39,030 bases of DNA from an uncultured Rubrobacteraceae bacterium (lineage in GTDB: Bacteria; Actinomycetota; Rubrobacteria; Rubrobacterales; Rubrobacteraceae), in NCBI GenBank assembly GCA_902806095.1, contig CADCVF010000038.1, forward strand, positions 1 through 39,030, written 5' to 3'. The notes beneath the pieces were generated by a model. That model had not been told where the DNA came from. It did no database searches and saw only the letters and a list, made by a program, of their open reading frames with translations. Positions 24,835 through 32,669 of the stretch are shown here, piece after piece (the stretch's first letter is position 1; each line of letters starts with the position of its first letter). The position numbers and the translations under genes were made by a program.

Positions 24835-25290
24835 CTAGGACCCTGAGGAACCGAAGCCGCCTTCCCCGCGGCCGTCGGTCGCCGATTCCAGGAACTCCAC
24901 CTCGGCGAAGAATGCTGAGGCGGCACGTACGAGGACGAGTTGCGCGATCCTTGTTCCATCCTCGATCAGGAATGACTTCTTGCGGTCGTGGTTTATCAAG
25001 GGCACCTGAATCTCACCACGGTAGCCAGAGTCGATGAGACCAGGCGTGTTGACGAGGGAGATCCCATGCCTCACGGCGAGGCCGCTGCGCGGGAGCACTA
25101 GCCCCGCGTAACCCTCCGGTATAGCTAAAGAGATCCCGGTCCGCACGAGCGCCCGGGATCCCGGCGCCAGATTCAATCTCTCGACCGACCGCAGATCATA
25201 GCCCGCATCCCCTGTGTGGGCGCGCTCGGGCATCACTGCCTCGGAGACGAGCCGGCGCAAAGGGATCTGCAAAGGGCGCTCGGAGCTCAT
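24835..25290 (-). CDS. dut: dUTP diphosphatase
   Basis: dUTPase (151 aa) hydrolyses dUTP to dUMP, keeping uracil out of DNA and feeding thymidylate synthesis. All five trimeric-dUTPase motifs are seen: AGYDLRS, PRSGLAVRHG, GLIDSGYRGEIQVPL, GTRIAQLVLV and the C-terminal Arg/GEGGFGSSG. TACCAT lies 7 bases before the ATG. Functionally it pairs with thyX some 2 kb away. Confidence 0.95.
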   Translation of the reverse strand: MSSERPLQIPLRRLVSEAVMPERAHTGDAGYDLRSVERLNLAPGSRALVRTGISLAIPEGYAGLVLPRSGLAVRHGISLVNTPGLIDSGYRGEIQVPLINHDRKKSFLIEDGTRIAQLVLVRAASAFFAEVEFLESATDGRGEGGFGSSGS

Positions 25291-25311
25291 CCAGAGAATG
25301 GTAGCATCGGA

Positions 25312-25403
25312 GGTTTCAGGCTTCAGGAGTTTAGGCGATTCGCGGGCGCGTAAGGGTCACGTACAGAAGATGCCTTTCCCTGATACCTGATGCCTGAAGC
25401 CTG
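25312..25403. repeat. TCAGGCTTCAGG inverted repeat pair
   Basis: TTTCAGGCTTCAGG at 25314 and CCTGATGCCTGAAGCCTG at 25385-25402 form an inverted pair around a 57-base core, between divergent dut and metG. Same family as 9473-9538. Confidence 0.6.
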
Positions 25404-25417
25404 TTATCCTTTTGTTC

Positions 25418-27142
25418 ATGAGCGAGCAGAGACGAAGGTACCTCGTAACCTCGGCGTTGCCTTATGCCAACGGGCCCTTGCATGTCGGCCAGATCTCGGG
25501 CGCTTACCTGCCCGCTGACGCGTTCGTACGCTACTTGCGTGCGCGCGGCGAGGACGTGGTCTACGTCTGCGGCACCGACGAGCATGGTGTGCCGATCACC
25601 CTGACGGCGGAACGTGAGGGGAAGGACCCGCAGGAGGTCGTCGACTACTGGTGGGCGCACATGAAGGAGACCTTCGAGCGTTTCGGCATCTCCTTCGACA
25701 ACTTCTCGCGCACCTCGACCCCGCTTCACGCGAAGAACACCCAGCTGTTCTACCGCAAGCTCAAGGAGGGCGGCTACATCTCGGAGGCAGAGTCAAAGCA
25801 GATGTACAGTCCTACGGAGGGCCGCTTTTTGCCCGACCGTTACGTCGAGGGGACTTGCCCCGTGTGCGGCTACAAGGAGGCGAGGGGCGACCAGTGCGAC
25901 AACTGCGGCTCGTGGTACGAGGCGTACGAGCTGATCGAGCCACACTCCAAGGTCACGGGCGGACCTGTGGAGGTCAGGGAGACTACGCACCTCTACCTCG
26001 ACCTCCCCGAGTTCTCAGAGAGGCTGAGGGAGTACGTCGCCGGACAGGAGCACTGGCGCACTTCGGTCAAGAACTTCATCCTCGGCATCATAGATGGCGG
26101 CCTGGAGAAACGGCCCATAACAAGGGACATCCAGTGGGGCGTCCCCGTCCCCGAGCCTGGCTTCGAGGACAAGCGCTTCTACGTGTGGTTCGACGCCTGC
26201 ATCGGCTACGTCTCCTCGACTATGGAGTGGGCCCAGAACGTCGGTGAGCCCGACAGGTGGAGGGAGTACTGGCAGGAGCCCGAGAGCCGGCTCATCCACT
26301 TTCTCGCGAAGGACAACACGGTCTTTCACACTGTGATCTGGCCGGCCCAGCTCATGGGCACGGCAGAAGACGGCGAGGAGTCTTTCGTCCTCCCCTACGA
26401 CGTGCCGGCCAACGAGTTTATGAACCTCGAGGTTGTGGTCGACGGGGAGCGGCGGGCGATGCAGATGTCGACGAGCCGCAACCTCGCGGTCTGGCTGCAC
26501 GAGGCTCTCGACCGCTTTCCAGCCGACCCTCTGCGTTTCTACCTGGCCTCGAACCTGCCCGAGACGGGCGACGTGGTGTTCTCCTGGCAGGAGTTCCAGG
26601 GCCGGGTGAACTCGGATCTGATCGGGAACCTCGGTAACTACGCAAACCGCGTCCTCTCTTTTGCAGAGAAGTACTTCGGCGGCGAGGTGCAACGCCCAGA
26701 GGGGCTACCTGATGACGCCGTCGCTGTCCTCGAGGATTTCAAAGAGTTAGAGGCGCGCTACGAGACAAGGATGCTCGCCCCGAGGCCCCGCGAAGCGCTC
26801 GGAGAGCTACTGGCGATGGGCAGGCGCGCCAACCGGTTCTTCGACGCGTCGGCCCCCTGGAAGACCCGCAAGGAGGATCAGGAGCAGACCCTCCTCACGC
26901 TGTATACCTGCTCCGTCCTGCTCGGCTCCATCGCCTACCACGCCGCACCCTACGTCCCTGATGCCGTCGGGCGGCTAGAGGAGTTCTTCGACGGCCCCAT
27001 AGCCCGCGTCTCGGATCTCGACGAGCTGCCGAAAGCCTACCGCGTCACCGGGGCGAAACCGCTGTTCCGTAGGATCGAGGACGATGAGGTCGCGGTGGCC
27101 GAGGGGCACCTCTCACGGGCCGTGCGCGGCGAGGCAAGTTAG
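25418..27142 (+). CDS. metG: methionyl-tRNA synthetase
   Basis: MetRS (574 aa) charges tRNA-Met. The class I signature HIGH appears as YANGPLHVGQISGAY, the zinc knuckle CPVCGYKEARGDQCDNCG lies near residue 147, and the KMSKS loop reads MQMSTSRNL, a variant found in some bacterial MetRS. GNYANRVLSFAEKYF marks the anticodon-binding domain, and there is no C-terminal tRNA-binding extension. ATG 25418 is chosen over an upstream TTG; TATCCT is 7 bases before it and no Shine-Dalgarno is seen. Confidence 0.94.
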   Translation: MSEQRRRYLVTSALPYANGPLHVGQISGAYLPADAFVRYLRARGEDVVYVCGTDEHGVPITLTAEREGKDPQEVVDYWWAHMKETFERFGISFDNFSRTSTPLHAKNTQLFYRKLKEGGYISEAESKQMYSPTEGRFLPDRYVEGTCPVCGYKEARGDQCDNCGSWYEAYELIEPHSKVTGGPVEVRETTHLYLDLPEFSERLREYVAGQEHWRTSVKNFILGIIDGGLEKRPITRDIQWGVPVPEPGFEDKRFYVWFDACIGYVSSTMEWAQNVGEPDRWREYWQEPESRLIHFLAKDNTVFHTVIWPAQLMGTAEDGEESFVLPYDVPANEFMNLEVVVDGERRAMQMSTSRNLAVWLHEALDRFPADPLRFYLASNLPETGDVVFSWQEFQGRVNSDLIGNLGNYANRVLSFAEKYFGGEVQRPEGLPDDAVAVLEDFKELEARYETRMLAPRPREALGELLAMGRRANRFFDASAPWKTRKEDQEQTLLTLYTCSVLLGSIAYHAAPYVPDAVGRLEEFFDGPIARVSDLDELPKAYRVTGAKPLFRRIEDDEVAVAEGHLSRAVRGEAS

Positions 27143-27178
27143 GCGGCGCTCAGGCCGGATGGCTCCCTTCTTGCGGGC

Positions 27179-28114
27179 CTATGCCTTGCGGTTCTTGGTC
27201 GATACGGTATACGTACCGTCGGGGAGTTCACCCAGCTCGTAGTCGCCGAACAGGATGGGATCCACGGTCCTCAGGCACAGGAATAGGCGGAGGGCCAGGT
27301 TGCGGATCTCACTCTCCGCGTGCGCGTCGGCCCGCATTTCGATGATGTGCCGTAGGGCGCGTACGTTCCCCGTGAAGACCATCGGGGCCTCCGTCTCGTT
27401 CGGCAGAAGGGAGCGCGCGGTCTGCTGCACCTTCTTCCTCGCATCGGTCCTGTAGTCCGCGGTGAGCATGCTCGCCCCGCCCTCCTGGCGCTCGAGCAAG
27501 AGGTCGGCCATCGCCTCGTACTCCGCCGCGGCCCTGTCGGCCCGCTCCTCGAAAGTCATGTGCAACTCTTCGTCTTCCTGGTACTCCGGGCGCTCCACAA
27601 AGCGAAGCACGGCTCCAGAGACATAGCGCTGACTAACCTGGGAAAAAGCGGCGCCGGCGCGATGTCTTACCAACTCGTGCGTAACACTGCGGCTTATGCC
27701 GTAGAGCAGGAAGTTGAAGCTGGAGTGCTCGAGCACGCTGCCGTGTCCCGCAGAGGTCAAACGCTCGATGTAAGCGGCGGCATTCTCGTTGGTCGTCCGC
27801 CGGGGTCCGAACGACATATAACATGTTTGGCCAGATGTTTTACAAAGTTGGGATGAATCCGGCAGTGTGGTGGGATCGTCGAGGTACTCGGTAAAGCGGA
27901 GATCCGGATCGAAGCCTACCAGGAACCCTCCGAGCCCCGCGAGGTTGGTCTGGGGCTTCGCGAGAACGACGACACCGGGTCTCTTCAGATAAGGGGTTCC
28001 TGCTCTTGTATGGTGAACTTGCGAATGGATATTGGGGAAGCCGTCAAGTACGGCTCCGCCCAACTCTTCGAATAGTTGCCGCGCGCGCTCGGTGTTACGC
28101 TCCGTGGTCTCCAT
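27179..28114 (-). CDS. thyX: FAD-dependent thymidylate synthase
   Basis: ThyX (311 aa) makes dTMP from dUMP with methylene-tetrahydrofolate and reduced flavin. The ThyX motif is RHRAGAAFSQVSQRY, and HGSVLEHSSFNFLLYGISRS and RALRHIIEMRADAHAESEIR are conserved neighbours. The ATG at 28114 follows GAAGGGAGC; the frame runs open further upstream but into sequence opposite the sigma gene that is not protein-like. It is longer than typical 210-250 aa ThyX because of an N-terminal extension. The sigma-factor gene lies 58 bases upstream in the same direction. Confidence 0.93.
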   Translation of the reverse strand: METTERNTERARQLFEELGGAVLDGFPNIHSQVHHTRAGTPYLKRPGVVVLAKPQTNLAGLGGFLVGFDPDLRFTEYLDDPTTLPDSSQLCKTSGQTCYMSFGPRRTTNENAAAYIERLTSAGHGSVLEHSSFNFLLYGISRSVTHELVRHRAGAAFSQVSQRYVSGAVLRFVERPEYQEDEELHMTFEERADRAAAEYEAMADLLLERQEGGASMLTADYRTDARKKVQQTARSLLPNETEAPMVFTGNVRALRHIIEMRADAHAESEIRNLALRLFLCLRTVDPILFGDYELGELPDGTYTVSTKNRKA

Positions 28115-28172
28115 GGGCTCCCTTCGCCTTCGAGCTTCTGGGGAGCACCTTAGCAGCCCGATTGGATCTGTT

Positions 28173-29015
28173 CTACACGGCCTCGGAGAGGGCGCGGCGC
28201 AGGGTGCTGGCGTAGCGGCCGGTGCGGATGGTCCTGAGAGCCTTGATCTCCACCTGACGCGCCCGCTCCTGGGAGATACCGAGCTCCTCGGAGACCTCGC
28301 GCAGGGTGAGGGTGTTGCTGCCGTCGAGGCCGTGGCGCATCTCGATGATCCTGGCCTCACGCTCGGGCAGGGACCTCACGGCCTCGACGAGCGCCCGCTC
28401 CCACTGGCCTACCTCGACTCGGGCGTATTCGTCGCCGGAGTGCTCGTCAGGGAGCAACTCGCCGAGCTCGGAGCCTTCGTCGGCGTTGATCTTTGCGTTG
28501 ATGCTGGAGATGGGCTGGCTGACCTCGCGCAGACGCCTGGCCTCCTCCGGTCTTACGCCGAGCCTCTCCACGAGTTCCTCCTCGGTTGCGTCGCGGCCGA
28601 GTTCGAGGCTCAGGGCGTTCTCGGCGCGTCGCAGGCGGTAGAGAGCATCGACAACGTGCGCGGGCAGACGGACGGTGCGGGCATTGTCGGCGACGGCGCG
28701 GGTAACGGCCTGCCTTATCCACCAGGTCGCGTAGGTCGAGAAGCGGTTGCCCATCTCGGGGTCGAACTTCTCGACGGCCCGGATCAGGCCAGCGTTCCCC
28801 TCCTGGATCAGATCCTCGAAGGGCACGCCACGACCCCTGTATTTCTTGGCGATGGAGATCACGAGCCGCAGATTCGACTCGATGAGCTTCTGACGGGCCC
28901 TCATGTCCCCACCGCGGGCCCGCCTCGCGAGATCCTTCTCCTCACCGGCATCGAGCAGCCTGCCGCCGCGCACCCTGCCCAAATACTGTGTGAGAACGTC
29001 CCGTGCTTCCATCAT
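28173..29015 (-). CDS. sigma-70 family RNA polymerase sigma factor (group 2-like)
   Basis: A 280 aa sigma factor with regions 1.2 to 4: [20 protein letters not shown] (1.2), [20 protein letters not shown] and [19 protein letters not shown] (2.1-2.2), [20 protein letters not shown] (2.3-2.4), a region 3 and [20 protein letters not shown] (4.2). It lacks the long N-terminal 1.1 of a primary sigma, so an alternative or secondary role is likely. The ATG follows GAGGGGAGACC. It may be co-transcribed with thyX. No anti-sigma gene is adjacent, but a STAS/HATPase gene lies 2 kb upstream. Confidence 0.92.
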   Translation of the reverse strand: MMEARDVLTQYLGRVRGGRLLDAGEEKDLARRARGGDMRARQKLIESNLRLVISIAKKYRGRGVPFEDLIQEGNAGLIRAVEKFDPEMGNRFSTYATWWIRQAVTRAVADNARTVRLPAHVVDALYRLRRAENALSLELGRDATEEELVERLGVRPEEARRLREVSQPISSINAKINADEGSELGELLPDEHSGDEYARVEVGQWERALVEAVRSLPEREARIIEMRHGLDGSNTLTLREVSEELGISQERARQVEIKALRTIRTGRYASTLRRALSEAV

Positions 29016-29033
29016 TAGGTCTCCCCTCTATTA

Positions 29034-29163
29034 GCTGGTCAGCATTTCAGCACGCCGCCTATCGGCGGCTCTCAGCACTTCAGCTTTCGCATGTGCAAGC
29101 CCTGGCTGAAGTGCTGACAAGCGAAGCCCGAAGGGCGTAGCGTGCTGACTGGCTGAAATGCTG
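29034..29163. repeat. dispersed GCTGAAATGCTG repeat, copy 4
   Basis: GGTCAGCATTTCAGCACGCC and GCCGCC-TAT-CGGCGGC at one end pair with GCGTGCTGACTGGCTGAAATG at the other, giving a long imperfect inverted repeat. It fills the gap before the sigma gene. Confidence 0.65.
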
Positions 29164-29167
29164 TTCA

Positions 29168-29494
29168 TCATGCTGCTGGGTACGATCCTCCGGCCCTTGG
29201 GCCCCCGTGCGTTACAAAGCGATCCAGGATGCGGCCGTCCAGGCTCGATGTGACGCGCCAGCTCCGCCCGCACGAGCAATCTAGCTCGAGGCGTCGACGC
29301 TCGCCCACCTCGGACATTGCCGACTCCCTCAGGGAGCGCAGGCAACACGCTGGCAACGACCACACGTAGATCTCCCGCTCGGGCTCGCCAACGGGGATGA
29401 GCGCGGTATCGGGCCTGAGGGCGCTCCGTCGCTTGCGTGCCCTTACTTTGCGCGATGCTTCTCCGCCCACCTTCTGCCTCCCTCTCTCCCACAT
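29168..29494 (-). CDS. small cysteine-motif protein, paralogue 2
   Basis: A 108 aa basic protein. Its centre and C-terminus read VWSLPACCLRSLRESA and LELDCSCGRSWRVTSSLDG, matching the LPACC and C-x-C-G-x-x-W pattern of the gene just upstream (29501-29737). The cysteines suggest a small zinc site. The ATG at 29494 is 6 bases behind the previous stop. The N-terminal 45 residues are Arg/Lys-rich and may be linker or belong to an alternative start. Function unknown; last gene of a five-gene same-strand block. Confidence 0.55.
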   Translation of the reverse strand: MWERGRQKVGGEASRKVRARKRRSALRPDTALIPVGEPEREIYVWSLPACCLRSLRESAMSEVGERRRLELDCSCGRSWRVTSSLDGRILDRFVTHGGPRAGGSYPAA

Positions 29495-29500
29495 CGTTTT

Positions 29501-29737
29501 CTACGCTGCTCCTCTACGCTCTTCTGGCTGTACGAAGGCGTCCTCCTCGGGCTGCAGAGGCAGCGGCTCCCGCCACATCGCGCCGCACGCCGGACACTCG
29601 AACGATTCGTCGTGGTGAAGGGCGCTGCGTCTGCAGCAGGCGGGGAGATCCTCCTCGTAGACGACCTCCTCGCCGAGGGCTGCGATCCAGGCGGATCCGC
29701 GCACTACGCGGCCCTCCCCGAAAGACGCCCGATCCAC
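29501..29737 (-). CDS. small cysteine-motif protein, paralogue 1
   Basis: A 78 aa acidic protein from GTG 29737 (GGAGG 7 bases upstream), overlapping the preceding gene by 34 bases. It reads YEEDLPACCRRSALHHDESF and then ECPACGAMWREPLPL, a Cys-Cys plus Cys-x2-Cys arrangement expected to bind zinc. The overlap implies coupled translation with the annealing-protein-like gene. Not a family whose function I know. Confidence 0.6.
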   Translation of the reverse strand: MDRASFGEGRVVRGSAWIAALGEEVVYEEDLPACCRRSALHHDESFECPACGAMWREPLPLQPEEDAFVQPEERRGAA

Positions 29738-30282
29738 TCGCTCGCCTCCTCACGAGTAAGCTCACCCACAGGCTTTCCGACCATCTCCTCGAAGCGGCCG
29801 ATCCCATCCTCGACAACGTCTGAAATGAGGGCCTCGAGGTAGTTGAGCTGCTTCCTCGTCGCCGGTAACTCGCCTCTTCCTTCCTCGTTCTGCGCCTTCG
29901 GCTGCTGCCCGTTACGCTCCTGGGTTCCCGAAGAAACCACGACCTCTTCCTCGCCGCCGAGCTCCTCGAAAGCGGTGACGCCGACGTTGATGGCATCCCT
30001 CAGAGCACGCGCCTTGGCCCTCGTCTCGGCCATCCGGATCAGGTGCGGAGCTATCGCCCGGTTCACGTTCTGCGGAGAGGCATCCCCGATACCGCCGAAC
30101 TTGCCCTCCTCCGTCCGGATCATGGCCTTGACGATCGCGACCTCGCCGTTCTCCTTGGCAGGGACCTGCAAAAGCTCCGTCTCGATGCTCCTGAGCCCCC
30201 GGCTGTGCGCCTCCTCCAGAAGACCCGCATAGAGCACGAACCTCTTGCCCTGGCGCTCGATCATGTACTCTTCCCTCATCAC
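29704..30282 (-). CDS. putative single-strand-annealing-related protein
   Basis: A 192 aa protein beginning MMREEYMIERQGKRFVLYAG. It carries the block GLRSIETELLQVPAKENGEV, then GGIGDASPQNVNRAIAPHLI and RMAETRAKARALRDAINVGV. That Met-Ala-Glu-Thr-Arg-Ala helix is typical of families near Rad52/Sak/ERF-type and DdrA-like proteins and of phage recombination accessories. The C-terminus has a separate helical domain (TRKQLNYLEALISDVVEDGI, then VGELTREEASEWIGRL) like those ending many phage annealing proteins. AGGAGG precedes the ATG. A DNA-repair or recombination role is an inference from these resemblances only. Confidence 0.55.
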   Translation of the reverse strand: MMREEYMIERQGKRFVLYAGLLEEAHSRGLRSIETELLQVPAKENGEVAIVKAMIRTEEGKFGGIGDASPQNVNRAIAPHLIRMAETRAKARALRDAINVGVTAFEELGGEEEVVVSSGTQERNGQQPKAQNEEGRGELPATRKQLNYLEALISDVVEDGIGRFEEMVGKPVGELTREEASEWIGRLSGRAA

Positions 30283-30355
30283 TGAACCTCCTCCGACCAG
30301 AAGCCGGTAACGCTATCTTCACTGAACTCGGTGAGGATGTGGTCAAAAATAAACA

Positions 30356-30961
30356 TCAGGCGATCCGCTCGTAGGTGTATTGGCGCCCGCCAGGGGCTGC
30401 TGTTTCGATGCGGCGGTGGATCAGGCCGAGTTTCGCGAGCCTGGTCGCCCTGTTGTTGCAAGCTGTATGGTTGAGATCCAGCCTTGCGGCGAGGGCCGCG
30501 TTAGTGATGGAGCCTGAGTCGTAGATAGCCTGCAGGGTCTCGAGAAGGTGGTCAGGTACCTTGCCGACTATGCCTGGCTCGGCCCCGATCTCGTCGACCC
30601 GGATCATGGCGAGCGAACGCTGCCTCAAAGAGGCCTCGACGTTCTCCAGGAGATCCCGGTCCTCCTCGACCAGAACAAGATGTCTGTCCCCATACTCCCC
30701 ACTCGCAGACCGCGACACCAGTATCCCAAGCGCCTCGTCAGCGAACGAGTAGTCCATGAGCTCGACCCCCCGCGTGTCCACATACAGGATGCCCCCCTTG
30801 GGCAACTCCTCCAGCGCTCCTTCGAGCGACTCCCTGACCGCGCGGCCGGTCCTGCGGGTCACCATCAGCTTGCCCCCGAAGTCGCCCCCCGCGACCTCGA
30901 AAACCCGGTGCGCCCGCTCCTCAATCACCGGTGCCGTCCTCACTGTCGTCAGTGAAATCAT
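30356..30961 (-). CDS. STAS-like (DUF4325) plus winged-helix protein
   Basis: A 201 aa two-domain protein. Residues 15-120 resemble the STAS-like DUF4325 fold (VFEVAGGDFGGKLMVTRRTG, VDTRGVELMDYSFADEALGI, DRHLVLVEEDRDLLENVEAS). The C-terminal 70 residues look like a winged helix (LETLQAIYDSGSITNAALAA, then ATRLAKLGLIHRRIE). It could therefore be a DNA-binding regulator whose activity depends on the STAS-like part. Its promoter is near consensus and leaves almost no leader. The STAS/HATPase gene ends 62 bases upstream, so the two probably form a partner-switching pair. Confidence 0.7.
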   Translation of the reverse strand: MISLTTVRTAPVIEERAHRVFEVAGGDFGGKLMVTRRTGRAVRESLEGALEELPKGGILYVDTRGVELMDYSFADEALGILVSRSASGEYGDRHLVLVEEDRDLLENVEASLRQRSLAMIRVDEIGAEPGIVGKVPDHLLETLQAIYDSGSITNAALAARLDLNHTACNNRATRLAKLGLIHRRIETAAPGGRQYTYERIA

Positions 30962-30969
30962 ATATGAGG

Positions 30970-30998
30970 ATTGTACCGGTCATTCCTGGATAAGTCAA
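30970..30998 (-). promoter_or_regulatory. promoter of the STAS-like/HTH gene
   Basis: On the minus strand TTGACT (30998-30993), a 17-base spacer and TACAAT (30975-30970) precede the ATG at 30961 by 8 bases. This gives the HTH gene its own start point, independent of the STAS/HATPase gene upstream, and an almost leaderless mRNA. Confidence 0.75.
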
Positions 30999-31023
30999 CG
31001 GCATATCGGGGGGTTTTCTGTCT

Positions 31024-31938
31024 TCATCCGGAGGATTTTTCCTGCTGGGTGCGTGGTAGGGAGACGCGGACGAAGGTACCTGGAAATTCCGGGACGTTGC
31101 GGGAGTTTTTACGGTTCTCGTAGACGGTCACGCGGCCCGAGCCGGAGCGCAAAGAGAGGGAGCCGCCGGCGCGGGCGGCGATCCCTGCTACGAGGGCGAG
31201 GCCTCCTCCGCGGCCGATCTCACCGGTCGCCGAGACGCCCATCTCGAGTGCGTGGCGCAAGGCGTCGGTATCGGTGGTGGTATGTTCGGAGTATTTCGGG
31301 TTACGGGAGAGCGTCTCGCGCACGCCTACGCCGCCGTCGGCGATCGCGATGAGGACCTCTTCGCCGCGGCGGCGGGATCCGCTGACGATGTGATGGTAGG
31401 CCTGGACGGCGGCGTAGGCCCCGAAGGATGAGACCCCGTGCTCGGCGGCATTCGCGCAGACCTCTGAGAGAGTGGAGCAGATCGCGACTCTCTCGCGCAG
31501 GCGGTAGCCCTGATTCTCCAGGATCTCCGAGATTCTCTCGATGATCCCGGGTATCTCCTCTTCGGCGTGAAAGTTGATCAACTCCTGCAGCGTTCCTGGG
31601 TTGTGCCGCCTGCGCTCCTCCAGAGACGCCACATCGGCGTTGGTGCGCACTCGGTCCCCGAACGACCTGAAGAAGTTCATCCGCTCCAGGTAGGCCGGCA
31701 CGTCACGTCCGGTGAGTGCAAGATCCACCACCTCACAACGGGCGCACAGGTACTCCAGTAGCGCTGCGAGAGCACAGAGTCCGGCCGGCTCGACGAACTC
31801 GACCGTACGCAGGTCGACGACCACGGGCCCTCCGTCCACGCCTGTGGCGGCGTCGAACGCCGGATCGAGGCTGCCCATGGTCAGCACCCCGCTCATCGCG
31901 CCCCGGCTCCTGATGTTCAGATCGAGCTGCGTCTTCAT
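31024..31938 (-). CDS. STAS domain fused to GHKL ATPase (anti-sigma-like)
   Basis: A 304 aa fusion. Residues 1-105 form a STAS domain (VVVDLRTVEFVEPAGLCALA). Residues 130-300 form a GHKL/HATPase domain with all boxes: N box LSEVCANAAEHG, G1 IADGGVGVRE, G2 GEIGRGGGLALV. Anti-sigma kinases and their STAS antagonists are usually separate proteins; here they are fused. The phosphorylatable Ser of anti-anti-sigma factors is absent (EPAGL), suggesting the STAS part is a fixed docking or oligomerisation module. TACAAT is 7 bases before the ATG. The likely partner is the STAS-like/HTH protein downstream. Confidence 0.78.
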   Translation of the reverse strand: MKTQLDLNIRSRGAMSGVLTMGSLDPAFDAATGVDGGPVVVDLRTVEFVEPAGLCALAALLEYLCARCEVVDLALTGRDVPAYLERMNFFRSFGDRVRTNADVASLEERRRHNPGTLQELINFHAEEEIPGIIERISEILENQGYRLRERVAICSTLSEVCANAAEHGVSSFGAYAAVQAYHHIVSGSRRRGEEVLIAIADGGVGVRETLSRNPKYSEHTTTDTDALRHALEMGVSATGEIGRGGGLALVAGIAARAGGSLSLRSGSGRVTVYENRKNSRNVPEFPGTFVRVSLPRTQQEKSSG

Positions 31939-32020
31939 CAGCCTTATTGTAGTCGGTTAGGGCAAGTGGCGAGCCCAAAGCACCGGGGTATTGACGCAGA
32001 GATCCTATTCGCGCGTGCCT

Positions 32021-32629
32021 CTATGGGCTCTGCTTTACCCGCTGGAGCTCGTAGAAGAGCTCGGTGTAGCGGCGGTTATCGTAGCGGCTAAGGAGGGAAC
32101 CGTCACCGACCTGCACAAAGCCGTTCTTCTCGAAGACCCTTTGCATACGGTCGTTGTGGGCCAGGGTCGAGCCGCGGACTGCTCCAAGGCCCAGGGTGTC
32201 GAAGACGTAATCGAGGAGGAGGGTAACGGCCTCGGTGGCGTAGCCCCTGCCGCGAAGGTTTCCGGGTCCGATCTTTATGCCGAGTTCGCATCCATCGCGG
32301 TGGAAGTCATAGAGGGTCGCCATGCCGATGGGGTCCCCCCTGGCCTCTATGATAAAAGTCTTGACGCTCGGGTCCTCCCAGCGGGCCAGGTAGTCGCGCC
32401 GGGCGGCCGAAAGAGAGATGGAGATGGGCGACCGCCCGTTCCAGGCGGCGAGCTCGGGATCTCTGTCCCAGGAGTAGACCACCTCCACGTCGGACTTCCG
32501 CGGCGGCCTGAGGGTAACCGACTCTCCCTGCAGAGCGTGTACCTCTTCTATGTGTATGGTCTCTCCTCTCTCGAGAACCGGAATGTTACACCCGTTGCCC
32601 GCCCGAGGCATCCTTTCGGGCTGGTACAT
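32021..32629 (-). CDS. GNAT-family N-acetyltransferase
   Basis: An acetyl-CoA-dependent acyltransferase resembling RimJ/RimL-type proteins. The core runs VTLRPPRKSDVEVVYSW, FIIEARGDPIGMATLYDF, ELGIKIGPGNLRGRGYATEA (acetyl-CoA loop) and HNDRMQRVFEKNGFVQVG. The substrate is unknown. The start is uncertain: ATG 32629 has TATTCT 7 bases upstream and looks leaderless, while conserved sequence begins about 40 residues later, behind a GAGAGGAGAG site that lacks a standard start codon. Divergent from the HD-like gene at 32670. Confidence 0.8.
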   Translation of the reverse strand: MYQPERMPRAGNGCNIPVLERGETIHIEEVHALQGESVTLRPPRKSDVEVVYSWDRDPELAAWNGRSPISISLSAARRDYLARWEDPSVKTFIIEARGDPIGMATLYDFHRDGCELGIKIGPGNLRGRGYATEAVTLLLDYVFDTLGLGAVRGSTLAHNDRMQRVFEKNGFVQVGDGSLLSRYDNRRYTELFYELQRVKQSP

Positions 32630-32669
32630 TTTGGTTAGAATAGCCCAGAGTAGAAGATCGGGAGCGTCA

